From UBA6382 sp963600315 (GTDB lineage: Bacteria; Bacteroidota; Bacteroidia; Bacteroidales; Bacteroidaceae), in the NCBI GenBank assembly GCA_963600315.1, contig CAVCAW010000013.1, forward strand, positions 1 to 62,617: a stretch of 62,617 nucleotides of DNA, in the 5' to 3' direction. The position numbers and the translations under genes were made by a program. Below the pieces are notes generated by a model that saw only the letters and a list, made by a program, of their open reading frames with translations, was not told the origin of the DNA and searched no databases. Shown here in pieces: positions 8,716 to 17,694 of the stretch (its first letter is position 1; every line of letters starts with the position of its first letter).

Positions 8716-9870
8716 TTAGAAGGTCCTAAGCTCTGCCTGCACTTTGTTATAGCGATTTTCGCTAGTAAGTTTGTTTTGGAGAATAGAGTAAATCTTGGTG
8801 GACTCAACGTAGTATTCGGCAATGCTCAGTTCTCCGGCATTGACGGCTCGCATGAGAGTCTTCAGACTTTGGTCCATCAGTTTGGTGTCGTAGGCTGCCA
8901 GTTGTTGTTGAAGAGCTTGAGCCTCGGCCTGCAGAGCTTGCCGTTGAGCATCGAGTCGTTGTTGGGCGCTTTCCACTTCGAGTTGTGCGGCTGACTGCCT
9001 GAGTCGCGAGGCCTTGATTTTGCGTGAGTTGGAGAATAGTGGTATTGATACTCCTACGAGAGGTCCGTTTGAAGCTTCGTGGAGTTCGGTGTTGCGCCTA
9101 TAGCCCAAAGTTAGTGTAGGCAGCCATTCGCTACGGGCTGCAGCCGTTTCTTGTTGTGCTTGCTGCAAGACGGCATTTGCCCGAGCCAGTTCGGCAGAAT
9201 GTGGAATGACGGGTGCTGCTTCGTTGGCGCTTGGTGTAGTGCCATCTGTCTTGAGCGATTCTTCTGATGCTCCCAGTTTCAGTAAGGCTATCTTGAGTTG
9301 CGTGATGTCGCTTTGATTCTTCATAAGCTCCGACTGTAGCGTCATGCTGTCTATCTTGACTCTGTTGAGTTCCATGACGGTAGTTTCGCCGTGAAGTATC
9401 CGCTTGCGACAGATAATCATCAGCGAGTCGGCAGCGCCGATGCGTCCCTTGATGAGTGAGGTGGTTTGTATGGCCGTCTGCAGGTCGTAGCACAGGTTCT
9501 GCGCCTCAACCAAGATGTTGCGTAGTGCGAGGTCATAGTCTTTGTTTAGTGCATCTTTGCTTAGCGCAATGCTCTTGTTCTGTGTGGCATAGGCTGTGGG
9601 CAGTTTGAACTCTTGCGAAACGATGAGCTCGCTGCTGGCTATGCCTCCAGCTCCGCTGCGAAAGAAGGGACTGTATTCTACGGAGGTGGCTCCGAGAGTA
9701 TTGTCTGCCTTCATCTCCATGATGGTGGCGGAGTTAGACTGAGCCATGGCCTTGAGCTGCTTGTTGTTGTTGGCCACGGAGCGCATGACAGCGCCTATGT
9801 TGACACTCTGTGCTAAAGCAAAGTTGCACGATGCTGATACTAGTAGTATGGAATATAGTAATCTCTTCAT
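8716..9870 (-). CDS. TolC-family outer-membrane efflux channel
   Basis: 384 aa. Outer-membrane component of a tripartite heavy-metal/cation exporter (CusC/CzcC-like). A Sec signal peptide is followed by two long alpha-helical coiled segments typical of outer-membrane efflux proteins (the second near residues 220-330, with LQQAQQETAAARSEWLPTL). At 384 aa it is shorter than CusC (about 450) but normal for small Bacteroidota homologues. Its ATG overlaps the stop of the pump gene (ATGA), so translation is coupled. Last gene of the cusB-cusA-tolC order on the minus strand. Confidence 0.9.
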   Translation of the reverse strand: MKRLLYSILLVSASCNFALAQSVNIGAVMRSVANNNKQLKAMAQSNSATIMEMKADNTLGATSVEYSPFFRSGAGGIASSELIVSQEFKLPTAYATQNKSIALSKDALNKDYDLALRNILVEAQNLCYDLQTAIQTTSLIKGRIGAADSLMIICRKRILHGETTVMELNRVKIDSMTLQSELMKNQSDITQLKIALLKLGASEESLKTDGTTPSANEAAPVIPHSAELARANAVLQQAQQETAAARSEWLPTLTLGYRRNTELHEASNGPLVGVSIPLFSNSRKIKASRLRQSAAQLEVESAQQRLDAQRQALQAEAQALQQQLAAYDTKLMDQSLKTLMRAVNAGELSIAEYYVESTKIYSILQNKLTSENRYNKVQAELRTF

Positions 9871-12800
9871 TGCTTGGGCGTTTTATTTCGGTTGTGTTTC
9901 CATTCGTAGATAACGGGAATGACAAATGCGTTGAGGAAGGTGGAGGTGAGCAGACCGCCGAGAATTACTTTGGCCATGGGACTCTGAATCTCGTTGCCGG
10001 GCAAGCTGCCGCGCACGGCAAGAGGAATGAGGGCGAGAGCCGAGGTCAGCGCTGTCATTATGATGGGGTTCATGCGGTCGAGCGAGCCCGTCATGACGCA
10101 CTGGCGTAGTGTCAAGGAGTTGTCGGTGCGCAGCCGGTTGTACTCCGTGATGAGGAGCATGCCGTTGCGCGTGGCTATGCCGAAGAGCGAGATGAAGCCG
10201 ATGATGGCAGGAATGCTCAGCGTGCCCGATGTCAGCACCAGGGCGAAGATCCCGCCGATGAGCGCCAGTGGGAGATTCAGCAATATGAGTGCGCTCTCTC
10301 TAGGGTCGTGGAATTGGGCATTGAGCAGCAGGAAGATTATCACGATGCTCATGATGGATGTGAGCATCAGTATGCGGCTGGCTGACTGTTCGCTTTCAAA
10401 CTGACCTCCGTATTCTATGTGGTAACCTTCGGGCAACTCAATCTTTTTGTCGATAGCCTCCTTTATGTCGCCGACAATGCTACCGAGGTCGCGCCCACTG
10501 CAATTGGCGCTTATGACAATTTTTCGACTCACGTTTTCACGACTGATGGCATTGGGCCCCATCGACGAGCTTACGTCGGCCACGTCCGATAGTGGAATCT
10601 TGCGCCCGTCGTTGGTGTCAATCAGCAGGCTGCGTATATTCTCGATTGTACTGCGGCTGTCTGTATTGCTTTTTACGACGATGTTGAAAGCTTTGCCTCC
10701 GTCGTTGACTTGTGCTACGGTTTGCCCAGCCAAAGCGGTGGTTACGAAGTCGTTGAACTCTGGCATCGTAATGCCTTGGCGCAGCAGCATTTCGCGGTTG
10801 GGAGTGATTTTGAGTTCTGGACGTTCAATCTGTTGTTCTACGTTGAGGTCGGCGATGCCGTCGATGTCTTCGACACTTTCCTTTATCTTATTGCCTATGG
10901 TGAAAAGGCGGTTAAGGTTGGGGCCGAATAGTTTGATGGCAATGTTGGCTTGAGTGCCGCTGAGCATGGCATCGATGCGGTGGCTGATGGGTTGTCCAAT
11001 CTCTATATTGGCTCCTACGATGACGGAGAGTTTCTCTCTGATGTCGTGTAGTAATTCCTCGTGTGTGCGGTCGCCGAGTTCGAAGGGCGCCTCGAGTTCT
11101 GACACGTTGACTCCCAAGGCGTGCTCGTCAAGGTCGGCGCGTCCAGTCTTGCGTACCACTGCCTTGATTTCGGGTATTGACATAAGTATCTTTTCAGCCT
11201 GGTGTCCTATCTTGTCAGACTCTTCGAGCGACACTCCCGGTAGGGTGCTGACGTTGATGGTGAACGACCCCTCGTTGAACGGTGGAAGGAATGTGTGCCC
11301 CAGGGTGAAGAACATGACCAGAGCCGCTAGGAGCAAACAAGCAGTGGCACCGATGACACCCTTTTTGTGGTCAAGGGCGTAAAGCAACAGTTTGGAGTAG
11401 TGACTCTTGAGCCACCTCACGAGCGCAGACTCTTTCTTTTCGTTGAGTTTCAACTTGTCGGACGTGAGCAGATAGCTGCACATCACGGGAGTCAGGGTGA
11501 GTGCCACCACTGTTGAGGCGAAGAGAGCGGTGATGAACGATATGCCCAACGGAATGAGCATCTTGCCTTCCATGCCGCTAAGGAAGAACAGAGGCAAGAA
11601 ACTTGCCACGATGATGAGTGTGGAGTTGAGTATGGGGACGCGCACTTCGCACGAGGCTTCACACACAATTCTGGTCTTGTCGCCTATGCCCTTGGCGGTG
11701 CGCAGTTTGCGCCACACGTTTTCCACGTCAACGATGGCATCGTCTACGAGCGAGCCTATGGCTATGGCCAGACCGCCGAGGGTCATTGTGTTGAGTGTGA
11801 TGCCAAACGCTCTTAGTGTCATTATCGTGACGAGCAGCGACAGTGGAATGGTTATGAGCGATATGACGGTGGTACGTGCGTTGGCCAGGAAAAGGGCGAG
11901 CACTATGATGACGAACAGTGAGCCTTCAAGTAGCGAGTTGCCCACGTTGCTTATGCTGCTTTCGATGAAGCGTGACTGGCGGAACGAGTCGGTGGAGAAA
12001 TGAATGTCCTTAGGCAGGTTCTGCTGGATGTCAGCCAGAGCTTTCTCTACGTCTTCGGTCAACTTGATGGTGTTGGCACCCGGCTGTTTTGTCACAGTGA
12101 GAAGCACTGCCGGCTTGCCGTTTTCTGACGCAGTGCCGAGTCGGGGCTCCTGCGCTCCAATGCGTATGTCGGCTATGTCGCTCAGTACTATGGGTGAACC
12201 GTTGACCGACTTTACCAGTGCCTGTCCTATCTCGCCGACCTTATCGGTGGCTGCAATGCCGCGTACTATGTATTCGTTGCCATACTGGTTAACTATGCCG
12301 CCGTTGACATTGCTGTTCATGTTGTGTACGGCTGACAGCATCTCCTGCAGACTGACACCATAGTGCCTCATCTTGCCTGGATTGAAGAGAATCTGATATT
12401 CTTTGACATCGCCACCGAGTACTGCCACCTGAGCAACGCCCTTGACGGAGAAAAGGCGTGGGCGTATGGTCCAGTCAGCTATGGTGCGCAGGTCGAGCTG
12501 TGAGGTCTTGCCGGACGTGAGGCCTATGATGAGCAGTTCGCCCAAGATGGAAGACTGCGGACCAATGGTGGGTGTGTCAGCGTTGGCGGGCAATTTCTCT
12601 TTGACTGCCGCGAGCTTCTCCGTCACTATTTGTCGGGCGATATAGATATCAGTGCCCCAATCGAATTCTACCCACACTACCGAGAAACCTGTAGTAGACG
12701 ATGAGCGCACGCGGCGTACACCTGTAGCACCGTTGACGGCAGTCTCTATGGGGAGGGTGACGAGTTGCTCCACCTCTTCCGAAGCCATGCCGTTGGCTTC

Positions 12801-12953
12801 GGTCATCACGGTCACGGTGGGAGCGTTGAGATCTGGAAATACGTCGATGTCGGAGTTGCGGGTGGAGTAGAGGCCTGCTCCAGTCAGGACGAGGGCTACA
12901 ACGACAATGAGCAGCCTGTTGCTTAGCGAAAAGCGTATGATGTGGTTCAGCAT
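9867..12953 (-). CDS. CusA/CzcA-type heavy-metal RND efflux pump
   Basis: 1028 aa, full length for the HME branch of the RND family. Inner-membrane proton-driven pump that expels monovalent or divalent metal ions. Visible features: N-terminal transmembrane helix followed by YSTRNSDIDVFPDLNAP, the periplasmic porter domains, the central membrane block with the motif AIGSLVDDAIVDVENV, and a second membrane block near the C-terminus (IGFISLFGIATRNGMLLI). The D/E-rich motif in transmembrane segment 4 fits metal exporters. The adaptor gene lies 18 bases upstream and the channel gene overlaps by 4 bases. The metal cannot be told from sequence; Zn/Co/Cd or Cu/Ag are the usual choices. Confidence 0.94.
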   Translation of the reverse strand: MLNHIIRFSLSNRLLIVVVALVLTGAGLYSTRNSDIDVFPDLNAPTVTVMTEANGMASEEVEQLVTLPIETAVNGATGVRRVRSSSTTGFSVVWVEFDWGTDIYIARQIVTEKLAAVKEKLPANADTPTIGPQSSILGELLIIGLTSGKTSQLDLRTIADWTIRPRLFSVKGVAQVAVLGGDVKEYQILFNPGKMRHYGVSLQEMLSAVHNMNSNVNGGIVNQYGNEYIVRGIAATDKVGEIGQALVKSVNGSPIVLSDIADIRIGAQEPRLGTASENGKPAVLLTVTKQPGANTIKLTEDVEKALADIQQNLPKDIHFSTDSFRQSRFIESSISNVGNSLLEGSLFVIIVLALFLANARTTVISLITIPLSLLVTIMTLRAFGITLNTMTLGGLAIAIGSLVDDAIVDVENVWRKLRTAKGIGDKTRIVCEASCEVRVPILNSTLIIVASFLPLFFLSGMEGKMLIPLGISFITALFASTVVALTLTPVMCSYLLTSDKLKLNEKKESALVRWLKSHYSKLLLYALDHKKGVIGATACLLLAALVMFFTLGHTFLPPFNEGSFTINVSTLPGVSLEESDKIGHQAEKILMSIPEIKAVVRKTGRADLDEHALGVNVSELEAPFELGDRTHEELLHDIREKLSVIVGANIEIGQPISHRIDAMLSGTQANIAIKLFGPNLNRLFTIGNKIKESVEDIDGIADLNVEQQIERPELKITPNREMLLRQGITMPEFNDFVTTALAGQTVAQVNDGGKAFNIVVKSNTDSRSTIENIRSLLIDTNDGRKIPLSDVADVSSSMGPNAISRENVSRKIVISANCSGRDLGSIVGDIKEAIDKKIELPEGYHIEYGGQFESEQSASRILMLTSIMSIVIIFLLLNAQFHDPRESALILLNLPLALIGGIFALVLTSGTLSIPAIIGFISLFGIATRNGMLLITEYNRLRTDNSLTLRQCVMTGSLDRMNPIIMTALTSALALIPLAVRGSLPGNEIQSPMAKVILGGLLTSTFLNAFVIPVIYEWKHNRNKTPKQ

Positions 12954-12971
12954 GATTGTATGACGATGGCT

Positions 12972-14120
12972 TTAGTGCTCGTGATGGTGTTCGGGAATGG
13001 CATTGCTGGCGGCTGCCAATTTGATGGTTACTGCTCCAGTGGTCACTATGCGTTCGCCGCCCTTGAGTCCTTGCGTAATCTCTGTACGTTCACCGTCGGT
13101 CGCCCCGGTAGAGACCTCCTGCTTGCGGTAGTGGCTGCTGTCAACCTGTATGTAGACGTAGAACACACCCTGCTCTTCGGTCAGTGCTGTGGTGGGCACG
13201 CTGAGCACTCCTTGACGCTCGCCTGTGACCAAAAATATTTCTGCGTAGGTGCCGGCTACGATATCGCCCTTGTTGTCGAGCTGGAAAGTTACGGGAATAT
13301 AGGACGAGGTGCTCACTGCCGATTTGCCCGACGACATGAGCTTGCCGCCCACATCGTTGAGGTTTATGACGCGGTCGCTGTATTGCGTGCGGAACTTTGC
13401 TGTGGAAATCTTGCCCAGCTCGTTGAAATAACGCACGGGGACTTCAGCTCGCAGATACAAGTGTTGGTTTTTGGTGACCACCATGAGTGGCGCACCCATA
13501 TCCACGTAGTCGCCGTCTTTCACCAGACACTCTTTCATATAGCCGTTGATAGGCGAAGTGATAGTGATTCCCTTGGCCGACGATACTGACTTGACTGCGT
13601 TGTAGGCTATGGCAGCGTTTTCATATTCGGTGCGTATGGCATTGAAGTCCTTCTCGGAGATGATATTGTCCTCCACCAGGGGCTTGGTGCGGTCATACTC
13701 ACGCTTGGCAGCGATGTAGTTGGTGAGCGTGCGCTGTGCGTAGTCGCCGTCCTTGAGCTTGTCTGACGCAATGTGGTAGAGCACTTCGCCTTGCTTCAGG
13801 ACGATGCCTTCGCTGATGTGGCGCGAGTGGCTGACAATGCCGCCAACGGGTGCCACGATGGTGGTCTCGTCACACGAGGCGGCTATGATGCTTCCGCTCG
13901 TTGTGATTACATCGTGGAAGATGCCGGGCTGCAGTATGGCAGTCTCGACTCCAGCAGCCTTGGCTTTGGCTGGGTCAAGAAAGATGTTGTCTGTAGAGTG
14001 TTCTTCCGCTTCTTCTTCCTCTTCCGAGTGGTTGTGCTTGTCGGCGTGAGAGCAGGCCGTGAATGCAAAGAATGCGCCCAGCATAAGCGCTGGCACGCTT
14101 GTTAGGTTCATAAATCTCAT
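12972..14120 (-). CDS. CusB/CzcB-like periplasmic adaptor lipoprotein
   Basis: 382 aa. Membrane-fusion protein linking the RND pump to the outer-membrane channel. A lipoprotein signal ends in FTAC (Cys23), followed by a His- and Glu-rich stretch (HADKHNH, a run of Glu, EEH) that probably binds metal. The barrel-sandwich hybrid is around residues 60-100 and 175-215 with a short hairpin between, followed by beta-barrel domains. The C-terminus is again His-rich (EHHHEH). Both His clusters fit handing metal to the pump. First gene of the operon, 42 bases downstream of a TAACTTTG promoter box. Confidence 0.92.
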   Translation of the reverse strand: MRFMNLTSVPALMLGAFFAFTACSHADKHNHSEEEEEAEEHSTDNIFLDPAKAKAAGVETAILQPGIFHDVITTSGSIIAASCDETTIVAPVGGIVSHSRHISEGIVLKQGEVLYHIASDKLKDGDYAQRTLTNYIAAKREYDRTKPLVEDNIISEKDFNAIRTEYENAAIAYNAVKSVSSAKGITITSPINGYMKECLVKDGDYVDMGAPLMVVTKNQHLYLRAEVPVRYFNELGKISTAKFRTQYSDRVINLNDVGGKLMSSGKSAVSTSSYIPVTFQLDNKGDIVAGTYAEIFLVTGERQGVLSVPTTALTEEQGVFYVYIQVDSSHYRKQEVSTGATDGERTEITQGLKGGERIVTTGAVTIKLAAASNAIPEHHHEH

Positions 14121-14162
14121 ATTAGTTGTTTACAAGAACGTATGGTTTTGTGCTTACGACTG

Positions 14163-14170
14163 CAAAGTTA
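14163..14170 (-). promoter_or_regulatory. -7 box of the metal-efflux operon
   Basis: TAACTTTG on the minus strand (CAAAGTTA on plus), a TAnnTTTG box 42 bases upstream of the adaptor start codon. No -33 TTTG stands at the usual distance; instead the spacer is taken up by the inverted repeat at 14180-14228. Confidence 0.55.
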
Positions 14171-14179
14171 TGCAAAAGC

Positions 14180-14228
14180 AAGTGCAACTTGGTTGCAAAC
14201 TCCATGTCGGTTTGCTCAAGTTGCACTT
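14180..14228. promoter_or_regulatory. Nested inverted repeat, likely operator of the efflux operon
   Basis: AAGTGCAACTTG (14180-14191) is the exact reverse complement of CAAGTTGCACTT (14217-14228). Inside the 25-bp loop a second pair, GCAAAC (14195-14200) and GTTTGC (14210-14215), is also perfect. A third symmetry overlaps the left arm: TGCAAC-TTG-GTTGCA. The site lies 9 bp upstream of the -7 box where RNA polymerase would contact -33, so a repressor or activator here would control the efflux genes. It could alternatively form a hairpin ending the beta-helix transcript, but no T-run follows. Confidence 0.6.
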
Positions 14229-14279
14229 ATGTATAAGCGTGAGTCAGTGCAGGTGATACTGCCTAACAGCACAATGTTT

Positions 14280-15722
14280 CTATTCGGTGTATTGGTAGCA
14301 CCCTGCGTCGGCCTGAGTGTTGGTCGGTCGGGGTGTGCCGAGACGGTCGAGGGGGTAGTATTGCGCCGTAATGGTGGGGTCGGCAATGAAGCGGGCTGGC
14401 GACTCTGCTACCAGGCGGAAGTCGTAGATGAGCGCATCGTAGTCAAAACTCTTGAAGTTGTCAGCCTGTTTGACCTCTGACTTGCTGTTCTGCCATACAT
14501 TGCCCGTCACATTGGAGTTGTCCTTGATTTCAGGCGTGTGGAGCAGACTGTTGTGGAAGGCATAGTTTTGGGCCACGGTCTCGTCTTCACTCAAGTAGGC
14601 GAAGATTTCGTCGGTATTATGGCCAGTGATGATGGAGTTGTAGAACGCCAGCTGTGTGATGGGGCGCGCTTCTGTTGCATAGTAGTTGGTGAACACAAGA
14701 GCATTGCCTTGTCGTGTGGAGAACGGACTGAACCACCCTATGGTGCAGTGTACGAATTTGGAATTGCCTCCCGTGATGTACACACAGTAGTTCTCGGCGT
14801 TGGTAATCTGAGTGTTGCCCACAAACACTTGGCACATGTTTATGGTTAGACAGTTGCGGCGCATGTTGTGGACTATGGAATTCTCCAGTTTCAACTTCTC
14901 AATTGACTGGTCGGCAGAGTCACACACTATGCCGTAGTTGCCAGAGTGAATGTCGCAGTAGTCAAGATGGTTGCCATAGCTGGAAGAAGCAAACCTTATA
15001 CCCTCCCACTGGTTGTCGATGCGGTCATAGGGTTGATTCTTGAACATATCGTCATAGCGGTTGCCCCTGAACACGATGGGCTTCTCGAGCGTTCCCTCGG
15101 CCACCAACTTGCCCTCAACTTTTATCCCCGTGCCCGATTCAAACAGCAGCGTAGTGCCCGGAGCGATGGTGAGCGTCACGCCGGGTTTCACGACCAGACT
15201 GTCATAGATGGCTATAGGGCGCGAGGACTGCAGCGTGCTGTCAGCGGTGAAAACCTTGCCACGCAGCTCCACTACCGACTGACTGTAGCCCACAACGTGC
15301 ACCTTCTGGCTGACACCATTGGCGAGGGTAAACACCATGTCAGCTTCGCTCCTTACCGCCTCGTCGCGGTCGTTGTTCTGGGCATTAAACTGAGCGAAAG
15401 CAATGATGCTGTCGTTGCCGGCGCAGTCAATACTTATAGGCTCGCCAGGCTGAATGAAATAGCCTTGCACGTTGGCCAGAAATGCGTCTTTGCCTTCGCC
15501 CTCAAAGGCCACCGAGGTGATGCTGATGCCCTTCGACGACTTGTTGTAGATTGAAAACTGGGCAGTCGGCGACTCGCGATTTATTATGACCGTGTCAAAG
15601 TCGAGAGTGTCGGTCGAAAATGCCACCCTTGCATCGGCAGGAGTGGGGAACGTCTGCTCGTCAAGACACGACGAGAGTAGAAAGACTGCTGTGCAGAGTG
15701 ACAGCCAAAGGAGTTTTCTCAT
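14280..15722 (-). CDS. Right-handed beta-helix lipoprotein
   Basis: 480 aa. Lipoprotein signal with lipobox LSSC (Cys19). An N-terminal beta-sandwich-like region (about 30-130) has the pattern seen in immunoglobulin-like DUF1573-type domains (FSTDTLDFDTVIINRESPT). From about residue 150 to 460 comes a parallel beta-helix: GVTLTIAPGTTLLFESGTGI, then repeated short strands such as SIVHNMRRNCLTI and NTQITNAENYCVYITGG. Such proteins are usually surface-anchored polysaccharide-binding or lyase-like; no catalytic residue set is evident. Single gene on the minus strand, divergent from the ROK kinase. Confidence 0.8.
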   Translation of the reverse strand: MRKLLWLSLCTAVFLLSSCLDEQTFPTPADARVAFSTDTLDFDTVIINRESPTAQFSIYNKSSKGISITSVAFEGEGKDAFLANVQGYFIQPGEPISIDCAGNDSIIAFAQFNAQNNDRDEAVRSEADMVFTLANGVSQKVHVVGYSQSVVELRGKVFTADSTLQSSRPIAIYDSLVVKPGVTLTIAPGTTLLFESGTGIKVEGKLVAEGTLEKPIVFRGNRYDDMFKNQPYDRIDNQWEGIRFASSSYGNHLDYCDIHSGNYGIVCDSADQSIEKLKLENSIVHNMRRNCLTINMCQVFVGNTQITNAENYCVYITGGNSKFVHCTIGWFSPFSTRQGNALVFTNYYATEARPITQLAFYNSIITGHNTDEIFAYLSEDETVAQNYAFHNSLLHTPEIKDNSNVTGNVWQNSKSEVKQADNFKSFDYDALIYDFRLVAESPARFIADPTITAQYYPLDRLGTPRPTNTQADAGCYQYTE

Positions 15723-16042
15723 TGCTTCATATAGTGTTTCAGCCGCGATGCGTCCACCGCAGACAATTGTATAACGTGAAAAACGAACTTTTATTTTGGA
15801 CTACTCCACTTGAGAGCCGCGCCGCCGACAAATCACTGCCCCAAGCAACTTGTCCCGGCAAACAATCGTATGCGCCTGGAAATTACTCATCCTCATCGCA
15901 GTGGTTGTTTTGCAACGTGTAAAGTTAGAAAAAAGAACAAGAATATCAACCCAATTCAAAAGAATTATTACATTTGCAGAGGTAAACAAAACACACAGCC
16001 AACAAACAACAATAACTTTAACTACTATAATAACAACTACAA
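15723..16042. promoter_or_regulatory. Divergent intergenic region with promoter for the ROK kinase
   Basis: 320 bases between two divergently read genes. TACATTTG at 15969-15976 is a TAnnTTTG box on the plus strand, about 67 bases before the kinase ATG, without a clear -33 element. The leader is A/C-rich (runs of AACAACAA). I place no promoter for the minus-strand gene. Confidence 0.45.
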
Positions 16043-17008
16043 ATGGATAAACCTTATGTATTAGGATTGGATTTGGGTGGAACCAACTCCGTGTTCGGCT
16101 TTGTTGACGCCCGTGGCGAAATCAAGGCAACAACAGCCATCAAGACCAAAGGCTACGCCGATGTCAACGATTATGTTGAAGCCGCTTGTCAGGCACTCGA
16201 GCCAGTTATCGAATCAGTCGGCGGCATCGAGACCATCAAGGGCATGGGCATAGGAGCACCTAATGCCAACTACTATACAGGCACTATAGACAACGCCGCC
16301 AACCTCGAGTGGAAAGGCAACATTCCTTTGGCAAAAATGTTCTCCGACAAACTCGGCATTCCAGTAGCCATGACCAACGATGCCAACGCAGCAGCAGTGG
16401 GCGAAATGACCTACGGCGTAGCACGCGGCATGAAGAACTTCATAATGATAACACTGGGCACCGGTGTTGGCTCTGGCATAGTTGTCAATGGACAGCTCGT
16501 CTATGGCTGCGACGGATTCGCCGGCGAACTAGGTCACGTCGTTGTAGACTACAGCCCTAATGCCCGCGTGTGTGGCTGCGGCCGCAAAGGCTGCCTCGAG
16601 ACCTATTGCTCTGGCACAGGTATCGCCCGCACAGCTCGCGAAATGCTGTTGCAGGACACTCGTCCGAGCCTGCTCCGCGACTACAATATCGATGAAATAA
16701 CAGGAGTAGAAGTCACCAAAGCCGCACAAAACGGCGACGCCGTAGCTACTGACATACTCGCCGCAACAGGTAGAACCCTCGGCATGGCGTGCGCCAACTT
16801 TGCCCTCTTCTGCAGTCCCGAAGCATTCGTGTTCTTCGGAGGACCCACAAAGGCAGGCGATTTCCTCATGGAGCCATTGCGCAAGGCCTACGACGAAAAC
16901 ATACTCTACGTCTATAAAGGCAAAGCCAAACTACTCTTCTCAAACCTCAATGGCTCAGATGCCGCAGTCCTCGGAGCCTCAGCTTTGGCTTGGGAACTGC
17001 CTGACTAA
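16043..17008 (+). CDS. ROK-family sugar kinase (glucokinase-like)
   Basis: 321 aa. Phosphorylates a hexose, probably glucose, with ATP. The N-terminal phosphate motif LGLDLGGTNSVFGFV, the MTNDANAAAVGE motif with catalytic Asp, the glycine-rich ITLGTGVGSGIV, and the ROK zinc site GHVVVDY followed by CGCGRKGCLET are all present. Length is normal. Annotated Bacteroidota orthologues are usually called glucokinase, but ROK specificity (glucose, N-acetylglucosamine, N-acetylmannosamine) cannot be read safely. Monocistronic: its own promoter box lies upstream and a terminator 84 bases downstream. Confidence 0.93.
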   Translation: MDKPYVLGLDLGGTNSVFGFVDARGEIKATTAIKTKGYADVNDYVEAACQALEPVIESVGGIETIKGMGIGAPNANYYTGTIDNAANLEWKGNIPLAKMFSDKLGIPVAMTNDANAAAVGEMTYGVARGMKNFIMITLGTGVGSGIVVNGQLVYGCDGFAGELGHVVVDYSPNARVCGCGRKGCLETYCSGTGIARTAREMLLQDTRPSLLRDYNIDEITGVEVTKAAQNGDAVATDILAATGRTLGMACANFALFCSPEAFVFFGGPTKAGDFLMEPLRKAYDENILYVYKGKAKLLFSNLNGSDAAVLGASALAWELPD

Positions 17009-17091
17009 CAGTCGGGAGTCCCACACCCTGCGTGTGTAACCGCAGCGTGCACCATGCGCCCTCTGGCGCAACTTATTGAAACGAAACAAAT

Positions 17092-17130
17092 CAAGGGCAG
17101 GAATCCTCATTAGGACTCCAGCCCTTTTTT
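17092..17130 (+). terminator. Terminator of the ROK kinase gene
   Basis: AAGGGC-AGGAATCCT and AGGACTCC-AGCCCTT form an imperfect stem ending in six T. 84 bases after the kinase stop codon. Confidence 0.75.
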
Positions 17131-17170
17131 CATAGTCTTTACGCAGTTTCCCTTTGAGCAAAATCTGGCA

Positions 17171-17265
17171 TTTCGGCGGAAAATGAGTTGCGTTTCGGGC
17201 GAAGTTGAATTAAATTTCCGCCGAAACAGATGTCCGTTTCCGCCGAAACGCGATCATTCACTCAA
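17171..17265 (+). repeat. 95-bp four-module intergenic element, copy 2
   Basis: Modules TTTCGGCGGAAA (17171), TTTCGGGCGAAG (17193), TTTCCGCCGAAA (17215) and TTTCCGCCGAAA (17237), 22 bp apart, then ACTCAA at 17260 (one change from GCTCAA). Module 1 is the perfect reverse complement of module 4, with the core orientation opposite to copy 1. It lies between the kinase terminator and the tRNA gene. Confidence 0.9.
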
Positions 17266-17303
17266 CAATTTTAAACGTATAGCTTACTGAAAAAACGAAA
17301 ACA

Positions 17304-17332
17304 CCCGAACTTCTGGTGGGCAGAACTTCGGG
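17304..17332 (-). terminator. Hairpin, possible secondary terminator
   Basis: CCCGAACTTCTG and CAGAACTTCGGG (one mismatch) flank a 5-bp loop. Read on the minus strand it is followed by TGTTTTCGTTTTTT, so it could back up the tRNA terminator. Confidence 0.4.
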
Positions 17333-17377
17333 CGTAGGCGGCATCTCGCACTCTGGCATTGTTTAGCCGGATGACTA

Positions 17378-17428
17378 TAAAAAAAGAAATCCCGTCCGTC
17401 TCTACTTGGCGTTTGGGATTTCCTTTTT
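17378..17428 (-). terminator. Terminator of the tRNA transcript
   Basis: On the minus strand GGAAATCCC and GGGATTTC frame a 21-bp loop and are followed by a T-run. It lies just below the 3' end of the tRNA gene; A-rich and T-rich sides suggest it works in both directions. Confidence 0.75.
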
Positions 17429-17435
17429 AACTATG

Positions 17436-17508
17436 TTGCGGAGGCAGGACTCGAACATGCGACCTCCAGGTTATGAGCCTGGCGAGCTACCAACTGCTCC
17501 ACTCCGCG
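17436..17508 (-). tRNA. Initiator tRNA-fMet (CAU)
   Basis: 73 nt, anticodon loop CTCATAA giving CAU. The acceptor strands CGCGGAG and CTCCGCA leave a C1:A72 mismatch, the hallmark of bacterial initiator tRNA. D-loop AGCAGTTGGTAGCT and T-loop TTCGAGT are normal and the anticodon stem is CCAGG/CCTGG. The discriminator is A and CCA is not encoded. One T-stem pair is broken (U52 opposite C62). A -7 box TAACTTTG lies at 17530-17537 on the same strand. Confidence 0.93.
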
Positions 17509-17529
17509 ATCTCTTTCGTTTTGCAAGTG

Positions 17530-17537
17530 CAAAGTTA
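17530..17537 (-). promoter_or_regulatory. -7 box of the tRNA gene
   Basis: CAAAGTTA on plus is TAACTTTG on minus. It predicts a transcript start near 17523, about 15 bases before the mature tRNA 5' end. No clear -33 element. Confidence 0.55.
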
Positions 17538-17694
17538 GAACTTTATTCTGGAAAAATATTAAGTTTTTGTGAAAAATTAAAGGTTGAAAGCGTGTTTGTG
17601 GGTGTAATAATGTGCTCGGTTGTGCCTTGTGCTATGTGGAGGTGTCAAATTGAAGCATTTTCAGGGCGATGCTATATGCTAGGGGGAAACTCCT

